A DNA stretch of 64,000 nt from the NCBI GenBank assembly GCA_018333995.1, contig JAGXSG010000003.1, positions 94,461 through 158,460 on the forward strand, read 5' to 3'. The notes below the pieces were generated by a model. It had not been told where the DNA came from. It did no database searches and was given only the letters and a program-made list of their open reading frames with translations. Positions 33,864-47,159 of this stretch are shown here, in pieces. Source of the stretch: Clostridiales bacterium (GTDB lineage Bacteria; Actinomycetota; Coriobacteriia; Anaerosomatales; SLCP01). Position 1 is the first letter of the stretch. Every line of letters starts with the position of its first letter. A program made the position numbers and the translations under genes.

Positions 33864-35510
33864 CTAAAATCCGGTCCCGTTGTAACTCCGCTGCGGGACA
33901 GGAACCTGCCTTGGTATCCGCACCGTGAACGTCGATCCCACTCCGAGTTCACTCACGATGTCGATGCTCCCGCCCAGGATATGCACAAGACGGCGCGAGA
34001 TCGAAAGCCCTAGTCCGGTTCCTGAGGCACGCTCCGCCTCAGGGATCGACGTCCCCTGGAAGAACTCGTCCATCACGCGACTCATCTCGTCAGGCGGGAT
34101 ACCGTATCCCGTGTCGGTGATCGCGAACTCCACGTGTCGCGGATCCGGCTCCCGCACGCTCATCGTGACGCTCCCGCCCTCCGGCGTGAACTTGACCGCG
34201 TTGCCGGCGATGTTGATGAGGATTCTCTCAAGCAGATCCCGATCCGTGTAGAGATCCACAGCGTGCTCTGGCACCTCACGAGCGCAGTGCAACCCCTTTT
34301 CGTTGCTCATAGGACACACGATGTCGAACACCGTTGTAATGACGTCGGACGCGGAGAACTGCACCGCCCGGGGAATCGTCATCCCTGCGCGTGCCTTTGA
34401 CAGATCGAGAAGATCGTTCACGAGCGCGAGTAACCGCTTGCCTGCCGCAGAGACGTGACGCAGCTGCGTCCGCTGCTCTTCGTTGACCGGGCCGGCAGAT
34501 CCTGACTCCAGTATCCGGGCGAATCCGATGATGGAGTTGAGCGGAGTGCGCAACTCGTGACTCATGCTCGCGACGAAGCGCTCCTCGGCGTCGATCCTTT
34601 GGGCGAGTACGTTCCTGGCGTGTTGTTCGGTGTCACGCTGATGAGCGACTCGCCGCAGGATCACAAGCCCTTGCGCAAACGCCACGCTTACCGCAAGCAC
34701 CGCAAGAGCACCCGCGATCGTGAGCGGAGCCGCTGAACGTAGCACCTGGGCGCGATCGACCGACATCACGATCGCCCACGGCGTACCGGCAACAAGCGCG
34801 GCGCCAGTCACTTGCCCACCGGGCTGGTCTGTGAGGCCGACCCCGGCATCGATAACCTCCGCGTCCATAGAACTCCACGGTCCTGGTAGTGCGAGCGCGG
34901 CATCGACTACCGGGTCGAGGTCGGCGTTCATGAGCGTCACCGCGACCGGTTCCCCACCGGGCTGCGGTACGAGAGGCACCGCCCACCGCATCGGACCAAG
35001 CTCGTCTTCGCTCATCATCACGTCGCTCCGGACAATCTCGGAGGAATCGAATGCGGCCTCGAGGAGCTTGGCTTCGGTATCAGGGCATCGCTCCGGTCTG
35101 CCCGCTACAAACAATACGGTTCCGTCGCGCGCGATGATCTGGACGCACGTGTAGCCGCGCGCCCGGACCTCGGCCTGAATCCTGTCCTGGAGAAGCGGGC
35201 CGATCGACTCGTCGCCCTCCAGATATGACGCGGTACGGACAGCGAACCCTCGCATCTGGGACACCGCGACCGCGTTCTCATCGAGGCGGTCGAGTTCGAA
35301 TTCGATGAGCGATGCGGCGTATTCGGCGGAACGCTCGAGCACCACCCGTTCCCTCGCGATCTCGCGAGACACATAGACACCGTTGATCGCAACGAGCGCG
35401 CTGAGTGCCAGGCCGGTCATCACCGTCCATAGGGCGACGTAGAACAAGCGGCCCGAAGTCAACCGCGTGGCTATCGAGCGCCACCTCCCGGTCTGGCTCG
35501 CTTTGCGCAC
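33864..35510 (-). CDS. membrane sensor histidine kinase inserted in the gatCAB locus
   Basis: 548 residues. TM1 (about 25-46) and TM2 (about 262-288, LTIAGALAVLAVSVAFAQGLV) enclose an extracytoplasmic sensor of about 215 residues (ARGYTCVQIIARDGTVLFVAG, LGPMRWAVPLVPQPGGEPV), likely CACHE-like. The cytoplasmic part has a HisKA domain with SMSHELRTPLNSIIGF (phospho-acceptor His) and a HATPase_c domain with INIAGNAVKFTPEGG (N box), ITDTGYGIP (G1) and GTGLGLSISRRL (G2). No response regulator is adjacent. The frame-opening start at 35510 overlaps the gatA 3' end by 40 bases; a TTG at 35462 is an alternative. Co-transcription with gatA is likely. Confidence 0.88.
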   Translation of the reverse strand: MRKASQTGRWRSIATRLTSGRLFYVALWTVMTGLALSALVAINGVYVSREIARERVVLERSAEYAASLIEFELDRLDENAVAVSQMRGFAVRTASYLEGDESIGPLLQDRIQAEVRARGYTCVQIIARDGTVLFVAGRPERCPDTEAKLLEAAFDSSEIVRSDVMMSEDELGPMRWAVPLVPQPGGEPVAVTLMNADLDPVVDAALALPGPWSSMDAEVIDAGVGLTDQPGGQVTGAALVAGTPWAIVMSVDRAQVLRSAAPLTIAGALAVLAVSVAFAQGLVILRRVAHQRDTEQHARNVLAQRIDAEERFVASMSHELRTPLNSIIGFARILESGSAGPVNEEQRTQLRHVSAAGKRLLALVNDLLDLSKARAGMTIPRAVQFSASDVITTVFDIVCPMSNEKGLHCAREVPEHAVDLYTDRDLLERILINIAGNAVKFTPEGGSVTMSVREPDPRHVEFAITDTGYGIPPDEMSRVMDEFFQGTSIPEAERASGTGLGLSISRRLVHILGGSIDIVSELGVGSTFTVRIPRQVPVPQRSYNGTGF

Positions 35511-37006
35511 GCCAAATACACCCCCAGTCGCTCCTCTCTGACGAGCGGCGGCACCGGGTCAAACCCGGTGGCCGCCTCGAACGCCGCCGCCGCCCGTAAT
35601 ACGGTCGCCTCGGCAAAGTGGTCGCCGATGATCTGCAATCCGATCGGAAGCCCTTCTTTCGCGCTCAGCCCCGCTGGCACGCTAATCGCGCAGTTGCCCG
35701 CGAGATTCACCGGAATCGTGTAGACGTCAGAGAGGTACATCGCGACAAGGTCGTCGCTCTTCTCGCCTATCGCAAAGGCCACGGTGGGCGACGTTGGCGT
35801 AAGCAGCACATCGTAGCTCGTAAACGCATCAGCGAAATCACGCTTGATGAGCGTGCGCGCCCGCTGCGCCTGACCGTAGTAGGCATCGTAGTACCCGACT
35901 GAAAGCGCATACGTCCCAAGCATGATCCGGCGAAGAGACTCCGGGCCAAACCCCTCCGTGCGCGAGCGCATGTAGAGCTCAGAGACGTCCTTAGCGCCTT
36001 GAGCACGGTGCCCATACCGGATGCCGTCAAAACGCGCGAGATTCGAACTCGCCTCGGCGGGACCGATAATGTAGTACGCCGAGAGAGCGTGCGCCGCAGT
36101 GGGAAGCTCGACCTCTCCGACTTCCGCGCCGAGCGCTGCAAACGTTTCGGCGGCTTGACGGATCGCGGTTCGCACCTCATCGCTACAGCCCTCTGAGTCG
36201 AGCAGGTCTGTCGCGAGGCCCACGCGAAGTCCCGAGATACCCTCACCAAGCATCGCGGTGTACTCCTCAACCGGGCGCTTCACGCTCGTCGCATCCATCG
36301 GATCGGCACCCGCGATCACCTCGAGAGCGAGCGCCGCGTCGGCGACCGAGCGCGCGAACGGGCCGATCTGGTCGAGCGAGGAGGCAAACGCGACGCACCC
36401 GTAGCGCGAGACGCGGCCGTAGGTGGGCTTGAGCGCGACCGTGCCCGTGAGCGATCCAGGCTGACGGATCGACCCGCCGGTGTCTGAGCCGAGAGCTATA
36501 GTCGCCATCCCAGCAGCCACCGCCGCCGCACTACCTCCCGAGCTGCCGCCCGGAACGCGGTCGAGCCCCCACGGATTGCGGGTAGGCCCAAACGCCGAGT
36601 TCTCAGTTGAGGAACCAAACGCGAACTCATCCATGTTGCACTTGCCCACCGGCAGCGCGCCGGCGTCTAGAAGACGGCGGGCCGCTGTGCAATCGTAGAC
36701 GCTCTCGTAGTCTTGAAGGATACGTGAGCTGCACGTCGTGCGGGTCCCGATGAGATTCATGTTGTCCTTGAAGGCAACCGGCACGCCCGCGAGCGGGGGC
36801 ACCTGGGCTCCCGATGCGACAGCGGCGTCCACGCGCGCCGCCGCTTCATACGCAAGCTCAGGGGTGACCTGGTTGAACGCGTGCACATCGCCGTCGAGAG
36901 CGTCGATGCGGGAGAGGGCGGCGTCTGCCATCTCGCGAGCGGTGAAGACGCCTCCCGCGATGGCGTCGCGTATCTGGTTTGCGGTGATGCGTGACAGATC
37001 GATCAC
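35471..37006 (-). CDS. gatA: Asp-tRNA(Asn)/Glu-tRNA(Gln) amidotransferase subunit A
   Basis: 511 residues. The amidase-signature triad is present: the Lys in VPVAFKDNMNLIGTRTTCSS, the cis-Ser in SDTGGSIRQPG, and the nucleophilic Ser just after it in the GGSSGGSAAAVAAGMATIALGSD region. The enzyme releases ammonia from glutamine for transfer by GatB. The GTG start at 37006 overlaps the gatC stop by four bases (GTGA), and its 3' end overlaps the histidine kinase gene. Confidence 0.96.
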   Translation of the reverse strand: MIDLSRITANQIRDAIAGGVFTAREMADAALSRIDALDGDVHAFNQVTPELAYEAAARVDAAVASGAQVPPLAGVPVAFKDNMNLIGTRTTCSSRILQDYESVYDCTAARRLLDAGALPVGKCNMDEFAFGSSTENSAFGPTRNPWGLDRVPGGSSGGSAAAVAAGMATIALGSDTGGSIRQPGSLTGTVALKPTYGRVSRYGCVAFASSLDQIGPFARSVADAALALEVIAGADPMDATSVKRPVEEYTAMLGEGISGLRVGLATDLLDSEGCSDEVRTAIRQAAETFAALGAEVGEVELPTAAHALSAYYIIGPAEASSNLARFDGIRYGHRAQGAKDVSELYMRSRTEGFGPESLRRIMLGTYALSVGYYDAYYGQAQRARTLIKRDFADAFTSYDVLLTPTSPTVAFAIGEKSDDLVAMYLSDVYTIPVNLAGNCAISVPAGLSAKEGLPIGLQIIGDHFAEATVLRAAAAFEAATGFDPVPPLVREERLGVYLACAKRARPGGGAR

Positions 37007-37305
37007 GCGTCATCCCCTCCGCCCACGATGCGAGGGATCACAAACGCGCCGCCTTCCTCGGCAGGCGCGTTGCGCAAAGCGGCATCGCGATCCAGGCCCG
37101 GGCGAACAACGTCATCGCGCGTCGAGTTCACAACATCGAGGGCGTGGGCGGTGGGCTCCACACCGGACAGTTCAAGCTGCTGGATCGTGCCGATGTGGTC
37201 CAGAATCGAGTTGAGGTCGTGGCCGAGCCATTCAACCTGGTCTTCTGTGAGCGACAATCGGGCGAGCCGCCCGATATGCCGCACATCCTCATCAGAAATC
37301 GCCAT
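37003..37305 (-). CDS. gatC: Asp-tRNA(Asn)/Glu-tRNA(Gln) amidotransferase subunit C
   Basis: 100 residues, typical for GatC, the small clamp that wraps around GatA. ISDEDVRHIGRLARLSLTEDQ, LNSILDHIGTIQQLELSGVEPTAHAL and RNAPAEEGGAFVIPRIVG are the family segments. ATG at 37305 has GGGAGGAA upstream. First gene of the gatC-gatA-kinase-gatB set. Confidence 0.94.
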   Translation of the reverse strand: MAISDEDVRHIGRLARLSLTEDQVEWLGHDLNSILDHIGTIQQLELSGVEPTAHALDVVNSTRDDVVRPGLDRDAALRNAPAEEGGAFVIPRIVGGGDDA

Positions 37306-37573
37306 CGGGTGGTTCCTCCCGGTCGTACGCGGACACCTGCGGCGACACGACACGCCGGGGCATGGTGTTCGCACGCTATCACGATAATACCCCGCAGCTC
37401 GCCGGAGAGTGGCACTCGAGGTCGAATGAGTTCGCACGTCCCTCGCGCTGCGTGCCGCCTCTGACGTCACTCCCGTGTGCTATCGTATGCAACCGCAGAC
37501 TGCAACAATTCATTCACCGAAGGGTTGCGACGCCTGGCGCCGGCATCGCCAGACACTTCGCCGGGGGCCTCGT

Positions 37574-41280
<3,707 letters not shown>

Positions 41281-41408
41281 GCCCCTCACCGGCACGCCAT
41301 GACGGCGCGCCATCTATCGATCTGTCACATCACCAATACCGCCCCGCACGGGGTTCGTACGTCATACGGCTATCTTCCCCGTGTGACGGGCAGGGTGCAA
41401 GCACGCTC

Positions 41409-41453
41409 GCCGGTTACGCAGCCGGTTACCTCACCGGCGTAGAGGCATATACT
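41409..41453 (+). promoter_or_regulatory. promoter region with GCCGGTTAC direct repeats before the ferritin-like/GGDEF gene
   Basis: A strong -10 hexamer TATACT is at 41448-41453, 36 bases before the start codon; the -35 is weak. Two copies of GCCGGTTAC (41409-41417 and 41421-41429) lie 12 bases apart just upstream, one helical turn plus. They may be an activator site. Confidence 0.4.
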
Positions 41454-41488
41454 CTCTGTACGGGCCAACGACGAAGAGGGGCGACGCG

Positions 41489-42544
41489 ATGCGCGAAATC
41501 CTTGCGATGTGCGTTCAGCTCGATACGCTGGCGGCGCGAACATACCGCTCTTTCAGCATGAACTGCCCCGATGCCGGACTCGCTGCCCTGTTTGAGAACC
41601 TCGCGCGCGAAGAAGAGACGCATGTCGCATGGTGGAGCGGCCTGCTCACCGCATGGGAACAGGGCCTCATCCCTGATGTCGTGTCCGATCCGGACGACTT
41701 GCTCGCCACCCTCTCACGCGTCCGGGACGACGTGCGCTCAGCAATTCCCGATGACGTTACCACCCTGTCTCCCGCCGAGATGCTCGACATCGCAGCCCAC
41801 TTCGAGTTCTTCATGCTCGACTCAGTCTTCACCGAACTGCTCGAGCTCACGGAACCGGGGCGCACGGGCATCCACCGCGAAGCGTACTCACGTCACGTCG
41901 AACGGCTCATCGCCGCGATCGAACATTCGCGTGGCACGGACTCTCTCGCTCGATTTCTTGCGCGCGTGTTCAGGCGCGCGCTTCGTGACAACGTCGCGCT
42001 CGCCTCCTACGCGGTACGCGACACGCAGACCGGGCTGTACAACCGGCGTGGGTTTATCAGCCACCTCAAGCAGTGGGTCGCGTGGGCACACCGCTACGAA
42101 CACCCTCTCACGGTGCTCCTCATCGACGTCGACCGCTTCAAAGACATCAACGACGTGCACGGACACGCGACCGGCGACGCCGCGCTCCTGTGTATCGCGA
42201 AGAACCTTCAATCCGCTACACGTGAAAGCGACCTCGTCGCACGCTACGGGGGCGACGAGTTTGCCATCGTCGCTCCGGAAGCCGATGTAGCGGAGTATCG
42301 CTTCCTTGCCGGCCGCATTCTTGACGCGGTCCGTACCTCGGTCTGTCACGGTGCTGGCGGCGAGCGGCTCGCACTGTCGGTGAGCATCGGCGGCGGCGTG
42401 CTGCTTCCCGGAAGCCCGCACACCGAGGACACCCTCGACTCCCTGCTCGCCGCTGCCGACGTAAGTCTCTACGCGGCGAAATCGGCGGGACGCGACCAGG
42501 CCGGAGCGGCAAACGTGCTCGACACGACCGCCGCTGCACCGTAG
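41489..42544 (+). CDS. ferritin-like domain fused to GGDEF diguanylate cyclase
   Basis: 351 residues. Residues 1-165 are all-helical and look ferritin/rubrerythrin-like: E36 and EEETH (41-45) in one helix, HFEFFMLDS (104-112), and HVERLIAAIEH (136-146) provide carboxylate and His ligands suited to a diiron site. There is no transmembrane segment. Residues about 175-345 are a GGDEF domain with DTQTGLYNRRGF, LLIDVDRFKDIND, RYGGDEFAIV (GGDEF at 254-258, intact) and LALSVSIGGGVL. It should make cyclic di-GMP from GTP, perhaps under control of iron, O2 or peroxide sensed by the N-terminus (inference). No PilZ or EAL protein is nearby. Confidence 0.82.
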   Translation: MREILAMCVQLDTLAARTYRSFSMNCPDAGLAALFENLAREEETHVAWWSGLLTAWEQGLIPDVVSDPDDLLATLSRVRDDVRSAIPDDVTTLSPAEMLDIAAHFEFFMLDSVFTELLELTEPGRTGIHREAYSRHVERLIAAIEHSRGTDSLARFLARVFRRALRDNVALASYAVRDTQTGLYNRRGFISHLKQWVAWAHRYEHPLTVLLIDVDRFKDINDVHGHATGDAALLCIAKNLQSATRESDLVARYGGDEFAIVAPEADVAEYRFLAGRILDAVRTSVCHGAGGERLALSVSIGGGVLLPGSPHTEDTLDSLLAAADVSLYAAKSAGRDQAGAANVLDTTAAAP

Positions 42545-42561
42545 CGTCACGAACCCGGTAG

Positions 42562-43467
42562 TCAGCTGTTCTGATACAGCTCGTCGGCGTGGTAGCTCGA
42601 GCGCACGAACGGCGCCGAGGCGACCGCCGCAAACCCCATCGCGCGCGCCTCACGCGCGAGCCGCGTGAACACCTCCGGCTCGACGAACTCAGCCACGGGA
42701 AGGTGTGCCGGGCTCGGCCTCAGGTACTGGCCGAGGGTGAGCGTCTCGCACCCCGACGCGCGCAGGTCGCGCATCACGCCGAGCACCTCGTCGACGCTCT
42801 CGCCGAAGCCGAGCATGAGGCCAGATTTCGCGGGAGTGCGCGCAGCACCGGTCGCGCGATGGCGCCCCGCGGCACGTGCGAGCACCGCAAGCGAGCGGGC
42901 GTAGTCGGCACCGGGACGTACCTCGGGGTAGAGCCGCGGGACCGTCTCGACGTTGTGGTTGAAGACATCAGGGCCAGCGTCGATCACCTCGTCGACGCCC
43001 TCGAGCCTGCCGGCGAAATCGCTCGTGAGCACCTCGAGGGCCGCTTTGGGCACCGCGGCGCGCAACGCCTCGATCACCGCGACAAAGTGCGCCGCCCCGC
43101 CGTCGGGCAGATCATCGCGGGTCACCGACGTGACAACCACATGAACAAGCCCCATCCGCCGCGCCGCCTCGGCCACGCGCGCTGGCTCGTCAGCGTCGAG
43201 CGGCGCCGGCTCGCGCGTGTCGACCGCGCAAAAGCGGCAACCGCGCGTGCACGCGTCGCCCATGATGAGAAATGTCGCCGTCCCGCTCGCGTAGCACTCA
43301 CCGCGGTTCGGACACTTGGCGCTCTGACAGACGGTTCGGAGCCTAAGCTCGCCGAGAAGCCCTTCGACCGCGGCCGCCTTACCGGGGGTGGCAAGCGGAC
43401 GCTTGAGCCACGCGGGCATCCGCCTTGTGGCCGCGTCGTGACCGTGCCGGTAAGCGCGCGGCCTCAT
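42562..43467 (-). CDS. lipA: lipoyl synthase
   Basis: 301 residues. [24 protein letters not shown] gives the auxiliary-cluster cysteines, and [13 protein letters not shown] the radical-SAM CxxxCxx[39 protein letters not shown] and the C-terminal RSSYHADE (Ser/Tyr tail) are family hallmarks. It inserts two sulfur atoms into protein-bound octanoyl groups. ATG at 43467 leaves 13 bases after the lpdA stop; ATG at 43419, before PAWLKRPL, is possible. No lipB is seen nearby. Confidence 0.95.
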   Translation of the reverse strand: MRPRAYRHGHDAATRRMPAWLKRPLATPGKAAAVEGLLGELRLRTVCQSAKCPNRGECYASGTATFLIMGDACTRGCRFCAVDTREPAPLDADEPARVAEAARRMGLVHVVVTSVTRDDLPDGGAAHFVAVIEALRAAVPKAALEVLTSDFAGRLEGVDEVIDAGPDVFNHNVETVPRLYPEVRPGADYARSLAVLARAAGRHRATGAARTPAKSGLMLGFGESVDEVLGVMRDLRASGCETLTLGQYLRPSPAHLPVAEFVEPEVFTRLAREARAMGFAAVASAPFVRSSYHADELYQNS

Positions 43468-43480
43468 CGAGCGGTCCGCA

Positions 43481-44881
43481 TCAGCAACCGCACTTCCTGG
43501 CGGCGTCAAGCGCGGCGAACCTGACGACCTCGCTCACCGTGGGGTGCGCGTGCACCGTCTCGGCAAGATCGCGCACTGAAAGCCCGTGACGCATCGCGAC
43601 GGCTATCTCATGGATTATCTCAACAGCGTGCGGGCCAACTATCTGAGCGCCCACGATGCGGCCGGAACCCTCCTCGGCGACGATCTGCACGAAGCCCTCT
43701 GCCTCGCCCTCGCCGAGCGCCTTGCCGTTGGCGGCGAACTTCGCGACCGCCTGCACGGCGTTGATGTCGCGTTCCTTGGCACTGTCGCGCGAAGAACCTA
43801 CCACCGCAACCTCAGGGAATGTGTAGACGCACGCGGGAATGCACTCGTAGCGCACACTCTCGAGGTGCGGCGCGGCACCCACAGTTTTTAGCTCGGCGAC
43901 GGCGTTACGGGCCGCGACAACGCCCTCCTCCTCGGCGACGTGCGCGAGCATCATCCCGCCGATAAGGTCACCAATCGCCCAGACGCCAGCAACGCTCGTG
44001 CGGAAGAACTCGTCGACCTTCACGGCCGCGCGATCCATCTCGATGCCAGCCTCGGGATAGCCGAGATTTGCCGAGTTGGGCATGCGTCCCGGTGCCGACA
44101 GCACAACATCGGCCTCGAGCGTCTCGCCGCTGCGCAACGTCGCGGTCACACGATCGCCTTCCTGCGCAACACTCTCGACCGCGTTGCCGAGGAAGAAGCG
44201 CACACCCATCTCTTCGATAGCGGCCTGGATCGCCTTCACCACGCGCCGGTCGGTGCCGGGGAGCACTTGCTCCATAAGTTCGACCACCGTCACGTCCGAA
44301 CCAAACGCCACGTACGCGCACGCGAACTCGAGCCCGATCACGCCGCCGCCCACGATGATGACCTCACGGGGAATCTCGCTAAGCGCGATCGCGTCGTCGC
44401 TCGTCCACACGCCAGACAGGTCGTGGTCGATCATCGGCAGGCGGAACGGGACAGACCCCGTCGCGAGGATGACCGCGTCGCCCTCGAAGCGCTCGGTCTG
44501 CGCACCACAGACAGGTCGCACCTCTACGGTGCGCGGCCCGGCGAGGCGGCCGTCGCCGTAAACGACACGCACCTTGAGCCGCTTCGCGCTTGCCTCGACC
44601 TGGCTCACGAGCTCGTCGACGACCGCTTCCTTGCGGGCCCGCAAGGACTCGACATCGACTGTGGCCACGCCGGGCACGGTGAGACCGAACTCGCCCGCGC
44701 GCGCGGTGTCGCGCACGATGTGCGCCGAACGAAGGATGGTCTTGGTGGGGATGCACCCCCGGTTCAGACACGTCCCGCCCAGGCGCTCTCTCTCAACAAG
44801 CACGACTTCGGCACCGAGCCGGGCCGCCTCGAACGCGGCGGCGTACCCGCCCGGCCCTCCACCTAGCACCACGATCCTCAT
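43481..44881 (-). CDS. lpdA: dihydrolipoyl dehydrogenase
   Basis: 466 residues. FAD-binding [17 protein letters not shown], redox-active [16 protein letters not shown]-binding [20 protein letters not shown] site [21 protein letters not shown] and the C-terminal catalytic [25 protein letters not shown] with the His-Glu pair. It ends with the unusual tail ARKCGC. It reoxidises dihydrolipoamide in 2-oxoacid dehydrogenase or glycine cleavage complexes, none of which are in the window. It lies upstream of lipA on the same strand. Confidence 0.94.
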   Translation of the reverse strand: MRIVVLGGGPGGYAAAFEAARLGAEVVLVERERLGGTCLNRGCIPTKTILRSAHIVRDTARAGEFGLTVPGVATVDVESLRARKEAVVDELVSQVEASAKRLKVRVVYGDGRLAGPRTVEVRPVCGAQTERFEGDAVILATGSVPFRLPMIDHDLSGVWTSDDAIALSEIPREVIIVGGGVIGLEFACAYVAFGSDVTVVELMEQVLPGTDRRVVKAIQAAIEEMGVRFFLGNAVESVAQEGDRVTATLRSGETLEADVVLSAPGRMPNSANLGYPEAGIEMDRAAVKVDEFFRTSVAGVWAIGDLIGGMMLAHVAEEEGVVAARNAVAELKTVGAAPHLESVRYECIPACVYTFPEVAVVGSSRDSAKERDINAVQAVAKFAANGKALGEGEAEGFVQIVAEEGSGRIVGAQIVGPHAVEIIHEIAVAMRHGLSVRDLAETVHAHPTVSEVVRFAALDAARKCGC

Positions 44882-45056
44882 CGAGTCCTCCTCGGCGATA
44901 TCGCGCCCGTCTGCGTCCTGCGCATTCTAGCACCCGGACGCGCGCATTCGGTCGCGGCACAGTCGGCCCGTGGCCGCCCCATTTCATGGGTATAGAGTTT
45001 ACGCGGGGCGGGTTCGCCGCCCCCGCCGCTATCCCACCGGAGATCGGAGGTCCTGC

Positions 45057-46835
45057 ATGACAAGAGACATCTTGCGGGTGGACATGGGTAACCTGAGCGT
45101 GATCCGCGAGCCACTCCCCGATGCGTGGCACCGCTACGGCGGCCGCGCACTCACCGATGCGATCGTCTTCTCCGAAGTCCCGCCCGGGGCCGATCCGCTC
45201 GGACCGGACAACGTCTTAGTTTTCTCGCCCGGTCTGCTCGGCGGCACGAGTGCTCCTAACGGCGGGCGCCTGTCGGTCGGTGCGAAGAGCCCGCTCACCG
45301 GTGGCATCAAAGAGTCGAACGCGGGCGGGCAGGCGGGACACGCGCTCGCGCGCCTCGGCATCGCCGCGCTCGTCATAACGGGCAAGCCGGCCGCCAGCGC
45401 GGCACGCTACTGTCTCACGATCGAAGCGGACGGCACCGTTTCGATCAACGGGGCCGACGAGTGGACCGGACTCGGCAACTACGACCTCGCCGAGACGATC
45501 GCGGCAACCCGCCCTGAGGGCGACCGCTACGCTACGATCCAGATCGGACCAGCCGGCGAGATGGGCGCGAAGGCGTCCGGCATCGCGATTTCCGATCCCA
45601 AGGGCTACCCCAACCGCTTCGCCGGTCGGGGAGGACTCGGCGCGGTCATGGGAAGCAAGGGGCTCAAGGCGATCGTCATCTCCGACAAGGGCCTGCCGTA
45701 CAAGGAACACGCCGACAAGGACGCGTTCCAGTCAGCGATGCGCCGGTTCGCCGCTGCCCTCAAAGAGCATGCGGTCACCGGCCAGGCGCTTCCCACCTAC
45801 GGAACCAACGTGCTGACAAACATCCTCTCGGAAGCGGGAGGCCTGCCCACACGCAACTTCTCAGAAGGCTCGTTCGAAAAGGCCGATGACATTGGCGGCG
45901 AGCGCCAGCGTGAGATCATTCTTGCCCGCGGCGGCCACGAGCACCACGCGTGCCACACAGGCTGCACGATCCAGTGCTCGCGCTACTGGATGGACAAAGA
46001 CGGCCACTACAAGACCAAGGGCCCAGAGTACGAGACCACGTGGTCGTTTGGGGCGAACTGCGGGATCGGCGACCTCGACGAGATCGCCGAGCTCGACCGC
46101 GCCTGCGGCGATCTCGGGCTCGACACCATTGAGATGGGTGCCACGATGGCGGTCTACATGGACTCCGGCGCAATCGCGTTCGGTGACGCCGACGCGGCGC
46201 TCAAGGCGCTCATGAGCGGCGCTGGCGACGGAGAGCCTGGTCGGGTGCTCTGGGACGGAGCGCTCGCGACGGGCGAGGCGTTTGGTGTGGCGCGCATCCC
46301 GGTTGTCAAGGGACAGGCGATGCCCGCGTACGACCCGCGCTCCGTCATGGGTATCGGTGTAACCTACGCGACCAGCACGCAAGGCGCCGACCACACTGCG
46401 GGCTACACCATCACCGCCAACATCCTCAAAGTGGGCGGCGACATCGACCCGCTTAAACCGGACGGTCAGGCGGAGCTCTCGAAGAACCTCCAGATCGCAA
46501 CCGCGATGCTCGACAGCGTGGGGCTGTGCATCTTCGTCGCATTCGCCGTGCTCGACATCCCCGATGCGTTCACCGCGATACACGACATGGTACAAGCGCA
46601 CACGGGTGATGCGTGGGACGCTGACGCGCTTATGCAGCTCGGCAAGGAAGCGCTCGTCTACGAGCGCCTCTTCAACGAACGAGCGGGGTTCACCGCCGCA
46701 GACGATCGCCTGCCGGGCTTCTTTAAGACGCAGCCGCTTCCGCCACACAACATTGTGTTCCAGGTGACCGACGAGGACCTCGACACGGTCTTTGCCTGGG
46801 TGCCCGAGACGGCTCGTGAGATGGGCCTTGCGTAG
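45057..46835 (+). CDS. tungsten-containing aldehyde:ferredoxin oxidoreductase
   Basis: 592 residues, the standard AOR length. The N-terminal domain has GLLGGTSAPNGGRLSVGAKSP and SNAGGQAGHALARLGIAAL, which bind the pterin cofactor. FAGRGGLGAVMGSKGLKAIV is an AOR hallmark. The [4Fe-4S] ligands appear as HACHTGCTIQC (CX2CX3C-type) plus a late Cys in LDSVGLCIF. It oxidises aldehydes to acids with ferredoxin, or runs in reverse, in the cytoplasm. GGAGGT lies 6 bases before ATG 45057. MoaD-like and ThiF-like genes follow, typical for supply of the tungstopterin cofactor. Confidence 0.94.
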   Translation: MTRDILRVDMGNLSVIREPLPDAWHRYGGRALTDAIVFSEVPPGADPLGPDNVLVFSPGLLGGTSAPNGGRLSVGAKSPLTGGIKESNAGGQAGHALARLGIAALVITGKPAASAARYCLTIEADGTVSINGADEWTGLGNYDLAETIAATRPEGDRYATIQIGPAGEMGAKASGIAISDPKGYPNRFAGRGGLGAVMGSKGLKAIVISDKGLPYKEHADKDAFQSAMRRFAAALKEHAVTGQALPTYGTNVLTNILSEAGGLPTRNFSEGSFEKADDIGGERQREIILARGGHEHHACHTGCTIQCSRYWMDKDGHYKTKGPEYETTWSFGANCGIGDLDEIAELDRACGDLGLDTIEMGATMAVYMDSGAIAFGDADAALKALMSGAGDGEPGRVLWDGALATGEAFGVARIPVVKGQAMPAYDPRSVMGIGVTYATSTQGADHTAGYTITANILKVGGDIDPLKPDGQAELSKNLQIATAMLDSVGLCIFVAFAVLDIPDAFTAIHDMVQAHTGDAWDADALMQLGKEALVYERLFNERAGFTAADDRLPGFFKTQPLPPHNIVFQVTDEDLDTVFAWVPETAREMGLA

Positions 46836-46845
46836 CACGTGCACC

Positions 46846-46879
46846 GACCGGGTGCGGCGCTCGAGCGTCGCACCCGGTC
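46846..46879 (+). terminator. strong intercistronic hairpin between the AOR and MoaD genes
   Basis: An 11-bp perfect stem (46846-46856 with 46869-46879) whose 12-base interior is itself mostly self-complementary. It is followed by TCTCTC rather than a T run. It sits 10 bases after the AOR stop. It may stabilise the AOR mRNA or reduce read-through into the cofactor genes. Confidence 0.55.
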
Positions 46880-46918
46880 TCTCTCCCGCCCATCCGCGCT
46901 CCGAAGGGCTCACGTCAC

Positions 46919-47158
46919 ATGAAGGTCCACGTGGCACTGTTCGCGCACCTGTCGGCTTACCAGCCCGACGGTCTCGGAGGCCGCGCTCCCCGCGAGTTCG
47001 ATCTGCCCGAAGGAACGACGGTCGCCGACGTGATCGCGCGCCTTGGACTGCCCAACGAGCCCCGCGTAGTGTTCGTGAACAGCCGACACGCAGACGACGG
47101 CGCGGCACTTTCCGACGGTGACCGGCTCGCCATCTTCCCGCCGGTGGCGGGGGGCTGA
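46919..47158 (+). CDS. MoaD/ThiS-type ubiquitin-like sulfur carrier
   Basis: 79 residues ending in the required Gly-Gly (FPPVAGG). LPEGTTVADVIARLGLPN and VFVNSRHADDGAALSDGDRLAIFPP are the beta-grasp segments. After adenylation by the downstream ThiF-like protein, the C-terminal thiocarboxylate would donate sulfur to the pterin dithiolene of the AOR cofactor. It lies 2 bases before the ThiF-like GTG start. Confidence 0.9.
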   Translation: MKVHVALFAHLSAYQPDGLGGRAPREFDLPEGTTVADVIARLGLPNEPRVVFVNSRHADDGAALSDGDRLAIFPPVAGG

Positions 47159-47159
47159 C

